Shown: positions 27,635 through 37,181 of the stretch, one piece after another | Layout: each line of letters begins with the position of its first letter | How positions within the stretch are numbered: the stretch's first letter is position 1 | Assembly: GCF_900090285.1 (NCBI RefSeq) | Contig: NZ_LT607754.1 | Span: forward strand, 124,001-188,000 | Origin: Micromonospora inositola | GTDB lineage: Bacteria; Actinomycetota; Actinomycetes; Mycobacteriales; Micromonosporaceae | Direction: 5' to 3' | Length of the DNA stretch: 64,000 bases | Made by a program: the position numbers and the translations under genes | The notes under the pieces: model-generated | The model's input: the letters and a program-made list of their open reading frames with translations, nothing else | What the model was told of the DNA's origin: nothing | Databases searched by the model: none

Positions 27635-27792
27635 AGTCGGCGGAGTCTACCCGAGCGGGAAACCGGTACGAAATGAACGGCACTGTCCGCAGTGGTGCCC
27701 GGACCGGGGTGAGGCGGGCGCGGTACACCGACCGGACATCTCGTACCATGTGGCTTCGAAAACACGACGGCGACGCGATCGGGGGCGTACAG

Positions 27793-28989
27793 GTGGCTTC
27801 AGTCCGCCGGCGCGGCACGAAGGCCACCGCACTGCTGACCCTGCTGCTCGTGACCGTGACCGGCTGCGGTCCGGTCGCCGACCGGGGGCCGACGACGCTG
27901 CCGGTCGGCTACGACACCCTCGACGGGTCGCTGGCGGTCTGGCCGCCGCGCGGCAGCCTGGCCGGCGACGCCGGCACGACGGCGGCGGTCACCGCGGCGG
28001 TACGCGACTGGCGTTCGCCGGTCGACGACCGGGTGCACCTGCCCTCGTCGGGCATCCTCTTCTCCGGCCAGGTGGACGGGACGCCGCTGGCCCTGGTCGC
28101 CGCGGACGTGCCCGGCGAGAGCGCGTCCTGGTTGCTGCAGCTCACCCGGGACGGCGACCGGTGGACGGTCCGCCACGCCACCGAGTACACCGACCCGGGC
28201 TACCTGGTCTACTCGGATGTGCTGCCGGTCCAGCTCGCCGACGGGCGGCGCTACCTGACTTCGGCCCGGGTCGAGCGGCTGCTCGGCCCGGCCGGGCGGG
28301 CGCTGCCCACCGCCGACGGCCTCACCGGGCCGGTCGCCGTGCCGGCCTGCCGGGCGGTGGAGCTGACCGCGACCCTGCGGCCCACCCGGTCGCTGCCGCG
28401 CGGCCGGGCCGCGGACCGCGTGCTCGACCTCGGTACGGCCACCGCCGACCCCCGGTACCCGCTGGTCCGGGACGAGACCGGCGCCGGCCGGCGGGCCGTG
28501 ACCGGGCTGGACACCTGCGCGCTCGCCGGCGAGCGGGGCCCGTTCGGCAGCATCCCCCGCCGGATCGGCGACCGGGACGCCCCACGCTCCGTACCGGAGT
28601 CGTGGCCGATGGCGAAGCTCGCCGTCCGCTCCCTGGGCGAGGTCGCCCTCGGTGGCGGCGAGCCGGCGGACCTGGAGCAGCTGAGCTGGGAGAGCGCCAC
28701 CGGCACGATGACCGCGGTGGTCTACCGCCCGGCCGACGGCGGGACGCCGGTGGTCTCCCCCGCCGACCGCGCCAGCACGCTCCAGGCGTACCTGCTGCCG
28801 ATGCCGGGGCAGCCGCTGGCGGTGCTGAGCTGGCGGGCGACCCGGGACGCCTCGTTCGCGGCGCCGCCTGGCACGGCACGCCTGGTGGACCGGCCGGGCC
28901 TGATGGTGGCGCCGCAGCCGGCGACGAAGCAGACGTTCAGCCTGGCCGGCACCGAGAAGACCTGGTACCGGTCCGTGGGCGGGCGCTGA
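27793..28989 (+). CDS. Putative lipoprotein
   Basis: A 398-residue exported lipoprotein of unknown function. The signal peptide has RRRGTK, a hydrophobic core (ALLTLLLVTV) and the lipobox VTGC, after which residue 27 or so becomes the lipid-modified Cys. The mature part has no family signature that I recognise; it contains CALAGERGPFGS and an acidic, beta-rich composition. The GTG at 27793 is preferred because the signal peptide then starts correctly, a G-rich SD-like sequence lies upstream, and a -10-like TACCAT at 27744-27749 gives a leader of about 40 nt. The ATG at 27748 overlaps that -10 box and is rejected. A strong terminator follows. Confidence 0.75.
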   Translation: MASVRRRGTKATALLTLLLVTVTGCGPVADRGPTTLPVGYDTLDGSLAVWPPRGSLAGDAGTTAAVTAAVRDWRSPVDDRVHLPSSGILFSGQVDGTPLALVAADVPGESASWLLQLTRDGDRWTVRHATEYTDPGYLVYSDVLPVQLADGRRYLTSARVERLLGPAGRALPTADGLTGPVAVPACRAVELTATLRPTRSLPRGRAADRVLDLGTATADPRYPLVRDETGAGRRAVTGLDTCALAGERGPFGSIPRRIGDRDAPRSVPESWPMAKLAVRSLGEVALGGGEPADLEQLSWESATGTMTAVVYRPADGGTPVVSPADRASTLQAYLLPMPGQPLAVLSWRATRDASFAAPPGTARLVDRPGLMVAPQPATKQTFSLAGTEKTWYRSVGGR

Positions 28990-28994
28990 CCGGA

Positions 28995-29040
28995 ACGACG
29001 AACGGGCGGCCCGAGTGTGCTCGGGCCGCCCGTTCGTCGT
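28995..29040. terminator. Strong bidirectional hairpin terminator
   Basis: A perfect 21-bp stem (28995-29015 with 29020-29040) and a TGTG loop sit between the convergent lipoprotein and dxs genes. It is the longest perfect hairpin I found in the window. Confidence 0.85.
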
Positions 29041-29046
29041 GCGGCG

Positions 29047-30993
29047 TCAGTTCTTGGCGGCCGCCTCGTCGGGCTGGACCGTCTCCCCGGGCTGGGCGTC
29101 GAGGCCGGAGATCCAGCCGGTGACGTCCCGGGCCACGTCCTGCGCGGTCAGCCGCAGGTCGGCGAGGATCTGCGCACGGGTGCCGTGCGGGTGCCAGTCG
29201 GCCGGCACGCCCAGGTCGCGCAGCGGCACCCGGACGTCGGCGTCCCGCATCGCCTGGGCGAGGGCGTCGCCGACGCCGCCGACCCGGACGCCGTCCTCGA
29301 CGGTGACCACGAGCCGGTGGCCGGCGGCCAGCTCGACCAGCTCGGCCGGGACCGGGCGGACCCAGCGCGGGTCGACCACGGTCACCCCGTAGCCCTGCTC
29401 GGCGACCCGGACGGCCACCTCCATGCCCAGCTGCGCGAAGGAGCCGACGGCGACCAGCAGCACGTCGGTGCGGGCCGACTCGGCGAGCACGTCGACGGTG
29501 CCGACCCGGCGGACGGCGGGCAGGTCGGCGGCGACGGTGCCGGTCGGGAAGCGGAGGATGGTCGGGCCGTCGTCCACGGCGATCGCCTCGCGCAGCTCCT
29601 CGCGGAGGCTGCCGGCGTCGCGGGGGGCGGCGATCCGCAGGCCGGGCACCACGCCGAAGACGGACATGTCCCAGATGCCGTAGTGGCTCGGCCCGTCCGG
29701 GCCGGTGATGCCGGCGCGGTCCAGCACGAAGGTCACCGGCAGCCTGTGCATCGCCACATCCAGCAGGACCTGGTCGAAGGCCCGGTTGAGGAAGGTGGCG
29801 TAGACCGCCACCACCGGGTGCAGGCCGCCCATGGCCAGGCCGGCCGCCGAGGTGGCGGCGTGCTGCTCGGCGATGCCCACGTCGTAGACCCGGTGCGGGT
29901 GCTTGCGGGCGAGGGTGGCGATGCCGGTCGGCTCAGCCATCGCCGCGGTGATGCCCACCACGTCGGGACGCTCGTCGGCGATCGCGACCAGCTCGTCGGC
30001 GAAGACGTTGGTCCACTTCACCGACGGGACGGCGAGCAGCTTGCCGGTCTCCGCGTCGAACGCGCTCGGGCCGTGCAGGCAGTCGGCCTCGTCCTCCTCG
30101 GCCGGGCGGTAGCCGTAGCCCTTGCGGGTCACCGCGTGCACTATCACCGGGCCGCCGAAGTTCTTCGCGGCGCGCAGCGCCGACTCGACCGCGGCGATGT
30201 CGTGCCCGTCGACCGGGCCGACGTACTTGATGCCGAGGTCCTCGAACATGGCTTGCGGGGCGACCGCGTCCTTGATGCCCTTCTTGACCGCGTGCAGGAC
30301 CTCGTACATCGGCTTGCCGACCAGCGGGGTGGAGCCGAGGGCGTCCTTGACGGTGTCGAGGACCTTCTCATAGCCGGGGTTGAGCCGCAGCGAGGAGAGG
30401 TGGTCGGCGAGGCCGCCGATGGTCGGCGAGTACGACCGGCCGTTGTCGTTGACCACGATGACGAGGGGGTTGCCGGCGGTGGCGATGTTGTTCAGCGCCT
30501 CCCAGCACATGCCGCCGGTCAGCGCGCCGTCGCCGACCAGGGCGACCACGCTGCGCTGCTCGCCCCGCAGCGCGTACGCCTTGGCCAGCCCGTCCGCGTA
30601 CGACAGGGCGGTGGAGGCGTGCGAGTTCTCGATCAGGTCGTGCTCGCTCTCCGCCTGGCTCGGGTAGCCGGAGAGGCCACCGCGCTGGCGGAGCTTGTCG
30701 AAGCCGTCCTGGCGGCCGGTGAGGATCTTGTGCACGTAGGCCTGGTGGCCGGTGTCGAACAGGAGCCGGTCCCGCGGGGAGTCGAAGACCCGGTGCATGG
30801 CCAGGGTCAGCTCCACCACGCCCAGGTTCGGACCGACGTGCCCGCCGGTACGAGAGACCTTGGCGATCAGGAAGTCACGGATCTCGGCGGCGAGGATGTC
30901 CAGCTGCTCGGCGGTCATCCGCTTCACGTCCTGCGGACCGCGGACGGCGCCCAGCAGCCGACCGTGGTTGGCCGTGCCCTCTTCAACACTCAT
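29047..30993 (-). CDS. dxs: 1-deoxy-D-xylulose-5-phosphate synthase
   Basis: A 648-residue thiamine diphosphate enzyme that condenses pyruvate and glyceraldehyde 3-phosphate, the first step of the MEP isoprenoid pathway in the cytoplasm. Motifs seen: [12 protein letters not shown] at the N-terminus, [15 protein letters not shown], the TPP/Mg site [16 protein letters not shown], the transketolase-type [15 protein letters not shown], and [13 protein letters not shown] in the C-terminal domain. The ATG at 30993 matches the family start; TAGACT (31002-31007) ends 8 nt before it and there is no SD, so a leaderless transcript is likely. Confidence 0.95.
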   Translation of the reverse strand: MSVEEGTANHGRLLGAVRGPQDVKRMTAEQLDILAAEIRDFLIAKVSRTGGHVGPNLGVVELTLAMHRVFDSPRDRLLFDTGHQAYVHKILTGRQDGFDKLRQRGGLSGYPSQAESEHDLIENSHASTALSYADGLAKAYALRGEQRSVVALVGDGALTGGMCWEALNNIATAGNPLVIVVNDNGRSYSPTIGGLADHLSSLRLNPGYEKVLDTVKDALGSTPLVGKPMYEVLHAVKKGIKDAVAPQAMFEDLGIKYVGPVDGHDIAAVESALRAAKNFGGPVIVHAVTRKGYGYRPAEEDEADCLHGPSAFDAETGKLLAVPSVKWTNVFADELVAIADERPDVVGITAAMAEPTGIATLARKHPHRVYDVGIAEQHAATSAAGLAMGGLHPVVAVYATFLNRAFDQVLLDVAMHRLPVTFVLDRAGITGPDGPSHYGIWDMSVFGVVPGLRIAAPRDAGSLREELREAIAVDDGPTILRFPTGTVAADLPAVRRVGTVDVLAESARTDVLLVAVGSFAQLGMEVAVRVAEQGYGVTVVDPRWVRPVPAELVELAAGHRLVVTVEDGVRVGGVGDALAQAMRDADVRVPLRDLGVPADWHPHGTRAQILADLRLTAQDVARDVTGWISGLDAQPGETVQPDEAAAKN

Positions 30994-31089
30994 GACGGAA
31001 GAGTCTATCGGCCAGCCGACAGCCCGCAGCTCGGCCCGAGATCCCCGCAGGTCGAGGCGGGTATGCCCAGCTCAGGCCGGTGGTCGGCG

Positions 31090-32250
31090 TCAGCCGGTGA
31101 TCAGCAGCCGGCGCGGCGGCTCCGCCGGGACGGCGGCGTACGCCGGCCCGGCCGGGGTCCACGAGCCGAGCACGGCGGCCCGCCGCGCCCCGGTCACCGA
31201 CGGGATCGCGCCGGGCAGGCCGTGCCAGGAGAGCCAGCCGAGCAGGGCGAACGCGTACGCCTCCTTGGCCTGCGCCGGGACGCCCAGCTCGTCGGTGGTG
31301 CGCAGCCGCCAGCGGCCGGCGCCGAGCGCGGCGAGGCGGCCCCGGAGTGTGGGATTGCGCACGCCCCCGCCGGCGGCGAACACCTCGGTGACCTCAAGCC
31401 GGTCGCACTCGGCGGCCACCGTCCGGGCGGTCAGCTCGGTCAGCGTGGCCAGCACGTCGTCGGCGGCCACCGGCGCGCCCAGCGCGGCCAGCTTGCCGTC
31501 CAGGTAGCCGGCGTGGAACAGCTCCTTGCCGGTCGACTTGGGCGGGGCCGCGGCGTAGTAGGGCTCCGCGAGCAGCAGCTCCAGCAGCCCCGGGTGCACC
31601 CGGCCGGCCGCCGCGCGGGCCCCGTCGAGGTCGCAGGGGCGGCCGAGGAGGCGGCGGGCGGCCGCGTCGATCAGCGCGTTGGCCGGGCCCACGTCGTACC
31701 CGAGGACGGGCGCGCCGGGCGCGACCACGGTGAGGTTGGCGATACCGCCGAGGTTGAGCGCGGCCCGCGGCCCGGCCGCCGGGTCGAGCAGCAGCGCGTC
31801 GAAGGCCGGCACCAGCGGCGCGCCCTGCCCGCCCGCCGCGACGTCCGCCGACCGCAGGTCGGACAGGACCGGCACGCCGACCCGCGCGGCCACCCGGGCC
31901 GGCGCGCCGAGCTGGAGCGTGCCCCGGGCCCGGCCCGCCTCGACCCAGTGGAAGACGGTCTGCCCGGGGGAGACCACCGCGTCGGCCGCGCCGCCGGCCA
32001 GCTCCGCGCCGGCCGCCGCCGCCTCGGCGAAGACGTCACCGAGCCGGTTGTCCAGCCGGCAGACCGCCTCGATGGTGGTGCCGCCGGACGGCAGCAGCGC
32101 GCCGATCTCGGCCCGCAGCCCGTCGTCGTAGTCCAGGCTGGCCGTGCCGAGCGGCCGCAGCCGCAGGGTCTCCCCGTCGCGGGTGAACTCGGCCGCGGCC
32201 ACGTCCACCCCGTCGTACGACGTCCCCGACATCAGCCCGACGATCTTCAT
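31090..32250 (-). CDS. anmK: Anhydro-N-acetylmuramic acid kinase
   Basis: A 386-residue kinase that phosphorylates and opens 1,6-anhydro-MurNAc to MurNAc-6-phosphate in peptidoglycan recycling. Seen motifs: IVGLMSGTSYDGVDVA at the N-terminus (phosphate-binding loop), GQTVFHW, the central LNLGGIANLTVV, YDVGPANALIDA, and FAAGGGVRNPTL. TAACCT (32257-32262) ends 6 nt before the ATG, so the mRNA may be leaderless even though the methyltransferase gene lies only 9 nt upstream on the same strand. Confidence 0.92.
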   Translation of the reverse strand: MKIVGLMSGTSYDGVDVAAAEFTRDGETLRLRPLGTASLDYDDGLRAEIGALLPSGGTTIEAVCRLDNRLGDVFAEAAAAGAELAGGAADAVVSPGQTVFHWVEAGRARGTLQLGAPARVAARVGVPVLSDLRSADVAAGGQGAPLVPAFDALLLDPAAGPRAALNLGGIANLTVVAPGAPVLGYDVGPANALIDAAARRLLGRPCDLDGARAAAGRVHPGLLELLLAEPYYAAAPPKSTGKELFHAGYLDGKLAALGAPVAADDVLATLTELTARTVAAECDRLEVTEVFAAGGGVRNPTLRGRLAALGAGRWRLRTTDELGVPAQAKEAYAFALLGWLSWHGLPGAIPSVTGARRAAVLGSWTPAGPAYAAVPAEPPRRLLITG

Positions 32251-32259
32251 CGGGCCAGG

Positions 32260-33558
32260 TTAGCGGGGCGGCGGCAGGAGCAGACCGACCAGCTCGACGT
32301 GCTGGGTCATCGGGAACAGGTCGAAGCCGCGCAGCGCGGCCAGCCGCCAGCCCAGGCCGGTGAAGGTGCGCACGTCCCGGGCGAAGGCGGCCGGGTCGCA
32401 GGCGACGTACGCCACCGCCCGCGGACGACCGGCCACCACGTCCCGCACCACCTGGGCGCCCGCGCCGGAGCGCGGCGGGTCGAGCACCACCACGTCGACC
32501 GGGCCGGTGACCCGGCGGCGGGCCAGCGCGGTCTCCACCCGGGCCGCGACCACCTCCACCCGGGGCAGGTCGGCCAGGTTCTCCCGGGCCGCGGCCACGC
32601 CCTCCGCGGAGGACTCGACCAGGGTGACCCGGGCGTCGCCGACCCGGCCGGCCAGGGCCGCGGCGAAGAGCCCGGCGCCGCCGTACAGGTCCCAGGCGGT
32701 CTCGCCGGGGCGCGGGTCGAGCAGGTCGAGGACCGCCCCGACCAGGGTGTCCGCCGCGGCCGGGTGCACCTGCCAGAAGCCGGACGCCGGCAGCGACCAG
32801 TCCCGCCCGGCGGCCACCTCCCGCACCACGGCCGGTCCGCTGACCGGTGTCGGGACCCCCTCGGCCACCGCCACCACGCTGACGTCGCCGCCGGTGGAGG
32901 CGACCGTCTCGACGGCGTCCGCGTCCGGCCAGCGGGCGCCGCTGGGGGTGAGCACCGGCAGCTCCTGGATCGCCGGGTGGGCGATCAGGCAGCGGTCGAT
33001 CGGCACCACCTCGTGCGACCGGTGCTTGAGCAGCCCGGCCCGGCCGGCGCCGTCGACCGCGTACCGGACCCGGGAGCGCCAGCCCAGCAGCCCGCCGGGC
33101 AGCGCCTCGACCCGGACGGCGAGCCCGTCGACCTCGGCGTCGGTGAGTCCGCCCAGCCGGGTGAGCTGCTCCCGCACCACGGCGGTCTTCCAGTCCAGCT
33201 GCGCGCCGGGCGCCACGTGCTGCAGGTCGCAGCCGCCGCAGCGGCCCGGCTTCGCGTACGGGCAGGGCGGCTCGACGCGGTCCGGGGAGGCGTCGAGGAC
33301 CTCCACCGCGTCGGCCCGGGCGAAGCCCCGGTGCAGCTCGGTCACCTCGGCCACCACCCGCTCGCCGGGCAGCGCGTGCCGCACGAAGACCACCTGGCCG
33401 TCGAACCGGGCCACGCAGTGCCCGCCCGGGGCGACCGCGTCCACGGTCAGCTCGACCCGCTCGGCCTCCTCCAGCCCCCGCCGCCCGCCGACGATCTCGT
33501 CGACGTGCCGGCCGTCGGTGGCGTCCCGGGCGCCGGTCCGGCCGGCCGCCGCCGTCAC
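32260..33558 (-). CDS. TRAM-domain RNA (uracil-5-)-methyltransferase, RumA/TrmA type
   Basis: A 432-residue SAM-dependent enzyme expected to make 5-methyluridine in rRNA or tRNA. An N-terminal TRAM domain (about residues 35-95) precedes Cys residues in PPCPYAKPGRCGGCDLQH that fit a 4Fe-4S cluster. The methyltransferase part has WDLYGGAGLFAAAL for SAM, the DPPRSG motif, and YVACDPAAFARD where family members carry the catalytic Cys. GTG start overlaps the permease stop by 4 nt (GTGA), so the two genes are coupled, an arrangement also found in mycobacteria. Confidence 0.88.
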   Translation of the reverse strand: MTAAAGRTGARDATDGRHVDEIVGGRRGLEEAERVELTVDAVAPGGHCVARFDGQVVFVRHALPGERVVAEVTELHRGFARADAVEVLDASPDRVEPPCPYAKPGRCGGCDLQHVAPGAQLDWKTAVVREQLTRLGGLTDAEVDGLAVRVEALPGGLLGWRSRVRYAVDGAGRAGLLKHRSHEVVPIDRCLIAHPAIQELPVLTPSGARWPDADAVETVASTGGDVSVVAVAEGVPTPVSGPAVVREVAAGRDWSLPASGFWQVHPAAADTLVGAVLDLLDPRPGETAWDLYGGAGLFAAALAGRVGDARVTLVESSAEGVAAARENLADLPRVEVVAARVETALARRRVTGPVDVVVLDPPRSGAGAQVVRDVVAGRPRAVAYVACDPAAFARDVRTFTGLGWRLAALRGFDLFPMTQHVELVGLLLPPPR

Positions 33559-35621
33559 GGGCGCTCCCCGGCCGGGCCGCTCTCGCCGGGCGAGGCGGAG
33601 ACCACCGGCGGGACGCTCGGCGGGAGGGTGCTGCGCGGGACGACCCGCGGCCCGCGCGCCGGCCCGCGGCTGAGCGTGGCGTCCAGCCGGTCCAGGTTCT
33701 TGCTGGCGGTCGAGGCGAGCTGCCACGGCACGCTGGTCACCATCACGCCCGGTTCGAAGAGCAGCCGACCCTTGAGCCGCAGCGCGCTCTGGTTGTGCAG
33801 CAGGTTCTCCCACCAGCGGCCGACCACGTACTCGGGGATGAACACGGTGACCACGTCGCGCGGCGACTCCCGGCGGGTGGAGGCCACGAAGTTGAGGATC
33901 GGCCGGGTGATCTCCCGGTACGGCGAGTCGACCACGGTCAGCGGCACGGGCAGCTCCCGCCGCTCCCACTCCTCCTGGAGTTGGCGGGTGTCCTTCTCGT
34001 CCACGTTCACGGTGACCGCGGTGAGCGTGTCCGGCCGGGTCGCCCGGGCGTACGCGATGGCCCGCAGGGTGGGCTGGTGCAGCTTGCTGACCAGCACGAT
34101 GGCGTGGTTGCGGGCGGGCAGCACCCCCCGCGCCTCGGTCGGCTCCAATTCGGCGGCGACCCGGTCGTAGTGTCGGCGGATGGCCAGCATCAGCAGGTAG
34201 ATCACCGCCATCGCGGCGATCGCGATCCAGGCGCCGAGCAGGAACTTGGTGATCAGCACGATGACCAGCACGGTGCCGGTCATCGCCATGCCGAAGCCGT
34301 TGATGGCCCGGGAGCGGATCATGCGGCGGCGCGCCTCCGGGTCCCGCTCGGTGCGCAGGTACCGGTTCCAGTGCCGGATCATGCCGGCCTGGGAGAGCGT
34401 GAACGAGACGAAGACGCCCACGATGTAGAGCTGGATCAGCCGGGTCACCTCGGCCTGGAATCCGATGATCAGCACGATCGCGAAGAGGGCGAGGAAGACG
34501 ATGCCGTTGGAGAAGGCCAGCCGGTCGCCCCGGGTGTGGAACTGGCGGGGCAGGTAGCGGTCCTGGGCCAGGATCGAGCCGAGCACCGGGAAGCCGTTGA
34601 ACGCGGTGTTCGCGGCCAGGAAGAGGATCAGCGCGGTCATCCCGGCGACGACGAAGAGCAGCGCCGAACCGGAGCCGAAGACCGTCTCGCCCAGCTGGGT
34701 GGTGACAGTCTTCTGCACGTACCCGTCGGGCCCGGAGACGATCTGTGACGGGTCCTCGACGAACTGGAGGCCGGTCAGCCGGGACAGCCAGATGATGCCG
34801 ACCAGCATGCTCACCGCGATGGTGCCGAGCAGCAGCAGGGTGGTGGCCGCGTTGCGGCTCTTCGGCGCCTTGAACGCGGGCACCCCGTTGGAGATGGCCT
34901 CCACACCGGTGAGCGCCGCGCAGCCGGAGGAGAAGGTGCGCAGCAGCAGGAAGACCAGCGCGAAGCCGGCCACGCTGTGCTCCGGACGGATCACCAGGTC
35001 GGCGCTGGGGGCGCGCAGGTCGTCGCCGAGCACGAAGACCCGGATCAGCCCGGTGAGGATCATCCCGACCATCACGATGATGAAGCCGTAGGTGGGGATC
35101 GCGAAGGCGGTCCCCGACTCGCGCAGCCCGCGCAGGTTGATCGCGGTCAGCACCGTCACCGCGAGGACCGCGATCATCACCTTGTGGGCGCCCACGAAGG
35201 GCACCACCGAGCCGAGGTTGGCCACGCCCGAGGAGACCGACACGGCGACGGTGAGCACGTAGTCGACCAGCAGTGCGCTGCCCACCGCCAACCCGGCCCG
35301 GGGCCCGAGGTTGACCGTCGCCACCTCGTAGTCCCCGCCGCCGGAGGGGTAGGCGTGCACGTTCTGCCGGTAGCTGGCCACCACGGTGAGCATCACCACG
35401 ACGACCGCGAGCGCGATCCACGGCGAGAACAGATACGCCGACGCGCCCGCGATGGAGAGCGTCAGCAGGATCTCGTCGGGCGCGTACGCGACGCTGGAGA
35501 GCGCGTCGGAGGCGAAGACCGGCAGCGCGATGCGCTTGGGGAGGAGGGTGTGCTGGAGCCGGTCGGACCGGAACGGTCGACCGACGAGGAGTCGCTTCAG
35601 CAGCGAGGTGGGACTGGCCAC
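33555..35621 (-). CDS. APC-superfamily permease, KimA-like (probable K+ importer)
   Basis: A 688-residue membrane protein with 12 or so helices in the first 480 residues and a soluble C-terminal domain of about 200 residues (HAIVLVSKLHQPTLRAIAYA onward) resembling a universal-stress fold. The opening FASDALSSVAYAPDEIL and AYPSGGGDYEVA are typical of KimA/YdaO-type transporters, which import potassium with protons. A divergent pair of TrkA proteins next door supports a potassium role. The GTG at 35621 was chosen because TACCCT (35630-35635) ends 8 nt upstream; a TTG-started frame from 35642 overlaps that box. No c-di-AMP riboswitch can fit in such a short leader. Confidence 0.82.
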   Translation of the reverse strand: MASPTSLLKRLLVGRPFRSDRLQHTLLPKRIALPVFASDALSSVAYAPDEILLTLSIAGASAYLFSPWIALAVVVVMLTVVASYRQNVHAYPSGGGDYEVATVNLGPRAGLAVGSALLVDYVLTVAVSVSSGVANLGSVVPFVGAHKVMIAVLAVTVLTAINLRGLRESGTAFAIPTYGFIIVMVGMILTGLIRVFVLGDDLRAPSADLVIRPEHSVAGFALVFLLLRTFSSGCAALTGVEAISNGVPAFKAPKSRNAATTLLLLGTIAVSMLVGIIWLSRLTGLQFVEDPSQIVSGPDGYVQKTVTTQLGETVFGSGSALLFVVAGMTALILFLAANTAFNGFPVLGSILAQDRYLPRQFHTRGDRLAFSNGIVFLALFAIVLIIGFQAEVTRLIQLYIVGVFVSFTLSQAGMIRHWNRYLRTERDPEARRRMIRSRAINGFGMAMTGTVLVIVLITKFLLGAWIAIAAMAVIYLLMLAIRRHYDRVAAELEPTEARGVLPARNHAIVLVSKLHQPTLRAIAYARATRPDTLTAVTVNVDEKDTRQLQEEWERRELPVPLTVVDSPYREITRPILNFVASTRRESPRDVVTVFIPEYVVGRWWENLLHNQSALRLKGRLLFEPGVMVTSVPWQLASTASKNLDRLDATLSRGPARGPRVVPRSTLPPSVPPVVSASPGESGPAGERP

Positions 35622-35629
35622 AAGCGCTA

Positions 35630-35635
35630 AGGGTA
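35630..35635 (-). promoter_or_regulatory. -10 box of a leaderless promoter
   Basis: TACCCT on the minus strand ends 8 nt before the GTG at 35621 and decides the start of the permease. Confidence 0.5.
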
Positions 35636-35780
35636 CGACCAACCCGCGTCGGCCGTCGGGGGTGCCTGATCAACCTCTCGCGCGCCGGCGCGGTACGGTC
35701 GGTCCCCCGCTCGCGGCGGGGACGTGGCAGGCTCGCAGACGACGGGCCCGACGGGCGGCACCGTGGGAGGAGCGGACACC

Positions 35781-36446
35781 GTGCATGTCGTGATCATGGG
35801 CTGCGGCCGGGTCGGGTCGACCCTGGCCCACAGCCTGGAGTCCCGGGGGCACTCGGTGGCGGTGATCGACCAGGACGCGGACGCGTTCCGCCGCCTCGGC
35901 CCCGACTTCGGCGGCATCACCGTCACCGGCGCCGGCTTCGACGGCGAGGTGCTGCGCCAGGCCGGCATCGAGCGGGCGGACGCCTTCGCGGCCGTCTCCA
36001 GCGGCGACAACTCCAACATCATCTCGGCCCGGCTGGCGCGGGAGACCTTCGGCGTCTCCCGGGTCGCCGCCCGCATCTACGACCAGCGCCGGGCGCAGGT
36101 GTACGAGCGGCTCGGCATCCCCACCGTGGCCACCGTCCGGTGGACCGCCGACCGGATGCTGCGGCACCTGGTCCCCGAGGGGAACGTCGAGATCTTCCGG
36201 GACCCGACCAGCACCGTGTCGATCGTCGAGGTGCCGGTGCACAAGGAGTGGATCGGCCGGCCGCTGCGGGAGCTGGAGGAGTCCGCCGGAGCCCGGGTGG
36301 CGTACCTGATCCGCTTCGGGATCGGCACGCTGCCCACCGCCTCCACCGTGGTGCAGGAGGGCGACCAGGTCTTCATGCTGGTGACCGACGACATCATGGG
36401 GTCGGTCACGACGGCGGCGGCGACGCCGCCGGAAGGAGGGCACTGA
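35781..36446 (+). CDS. TrkA-type potassium uptake regulator (CeoB-like)
   Basis: A 221-residue cytoplasmic protein with an N-terminal RCK_N Rossmann domain (VVIMGCGRVGSTLAHSLESR, acidic end VIDQD) that binds NAD(H) or nucleotide, and a C-terminal RCK_C domain starting near VSIVEVPVHKEWIG. It would gate a potassium channel or transporter. GTG start with GGAGGAG 8 nt upstream; an ATG further upstream is rejected for lack of a signal. It is followed after 2 nt by a second TrkA gene, as in the mycobacterial ceoB-ceoC pair. Confidence 0.88.
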   Translation: MHVVIMGCGRVGSTLAHSLESRGHSVAVIDQDADAFRRLGPDFGGITVTGAGFDGEVLRQAGIERADAFAAVSSGDNSNIISARLARETFGVSRVAARIYDQRRAQVYERLGIPTVATVRWTADRMLRHLVPEGNVEIFRDPTSTVSIVEVPVHKEWIGRPLRELEESAGARVAYLIRFGIGTLPTASTVVQEGDQVFMLVTDDIMGSVTTAAATPPEGGH

Positions 36447-36448
36447 GC

Positions 36449-37138
36449 ATGCGCATCGCCATCGCCGGCGCCGGCAACGTCGGCCGGTCGATCGCCCAGG
36501 AGCTGATCGAGAACGGCCACCAGGTGATGCTGATCGAGCGGCAGCCCAAGATGCTCCGCCCGGACCGCGTGCCGGCCGCCGAGTGGGTGCTCGCCGACGC
36601 CTGCGAGCTGGCCAGCCTGGAGGAGGCCAACGTCGCCGGCTGCGACGTGGTGGTCGCCGCCACCGGCGACGACAAGGTCAACCTGGTGGTCTCGCTGCTG
36701 GCCAAGACCGAGTTCGCGGTCCCCCGGGTGGTCGCCCGGGTCAACCGCGCCGAGAACGAGTGGCTCTTCACCGACCAGTGGGGCGTCGACGTCGCGGTGA
36801 GCAAGCCGCGGGTGATGGCCGCCCTGGTCGAGGAGGCGGTCACGGTCGGCGACCTGGTCCGGCTGATGACCTTCCGGCAGGGCGAGGCGAACCTGGTCGA
36901 GATCACGCTGCCGCCCACCGCGCCGTACGTCGGCCAGCCGATCCACGCCGTGCCGCTGCCCCGGGACGCCGCCCTGGTGGCGATCCTGCGCGGCAAGCGG
37001 GTGCTGGTGCCGAGCCCGGACGACCCGATCGAGGCCGGCGACGAGTTGATTTTCGTGTGCACCGCCCAGGTGGAGGACGAGGTCCGCGCGGTGATCCTCG
37101 GCGCGGACAGCGTCGAGCGCACCCGCGGCACCGGCTGA
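36449..37138 (+). CDS. TrkA-type potassium uptake regulator (CeoC-like)
   Basis: A 229-residue partner of the preceding TrkA protein. Motifs: MRIAIAGAGNVGRSIAQEL with the acidic end LIERQ, the middle AATGDDKVNLVVSLLAK, VVARVNRAENEWLF, and a C-terminal RCK_C domain (NLVEITLPPTAPYVGQPI to DELIFVCT). The ATG lies 2 nt after the previous stop, with GGAAGGAGGG as its ribosome binding site inside that gene's end. The pair lies divergent from the KimA-like permease gene. Confidence 0.88.
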   Translation: MRIAIAGAGNVGRSIAQELIENGHQVMLIERQPKMLRPDRVPAAEWVLADACELASLEEANVAGCDVVVAATGDDKVNLVVSLLAKTEFAVPRVVARVNRAENEWLFTDQWGVDVAVSKPRVMAALVEEAVTVGDLVRLMTFRQGEANLVEITLPPTAPYVGQPIHAVPLPRDAALVAILRGKRVLVPSPDDPIEAGDELIFVCTAQVEDEVRAVILGADSVERTRGTG

Positions 37139-37151
37139 CCCGACCCGGTCA

Positions 37152-37178
37152 CCGCCGGCCGCCCCGGGCGGCCGGCGG
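37152..37178. terminator. Bidirectional hairpin terminator
   Basis: A 13-nt inverted repeat (37152-37164 with 37166-37178), whose centre must open to form the loop, lies between the convergent trkA and DUF3159 genes. Confidence 0.65.
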
Positions 37179-37181
37179 CGC

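Noticed and set aside
23982..27827. A single 1281-codon membrane protein
   Set aside because: The frame is open across two genes by chance. The upstream half overlaps paralogue 3, which uses another frame and has all family motifs; the shared membrane motifs start again only after 25790.
35636..35780. c-di-AMP (ydaO) riboswitch upstream of the KimA-like permease
   Set aside because: The permease start lies 8 nt after a -10 box, leaving no leader, and I see no ydaO-like conserved segments in the divergent region.
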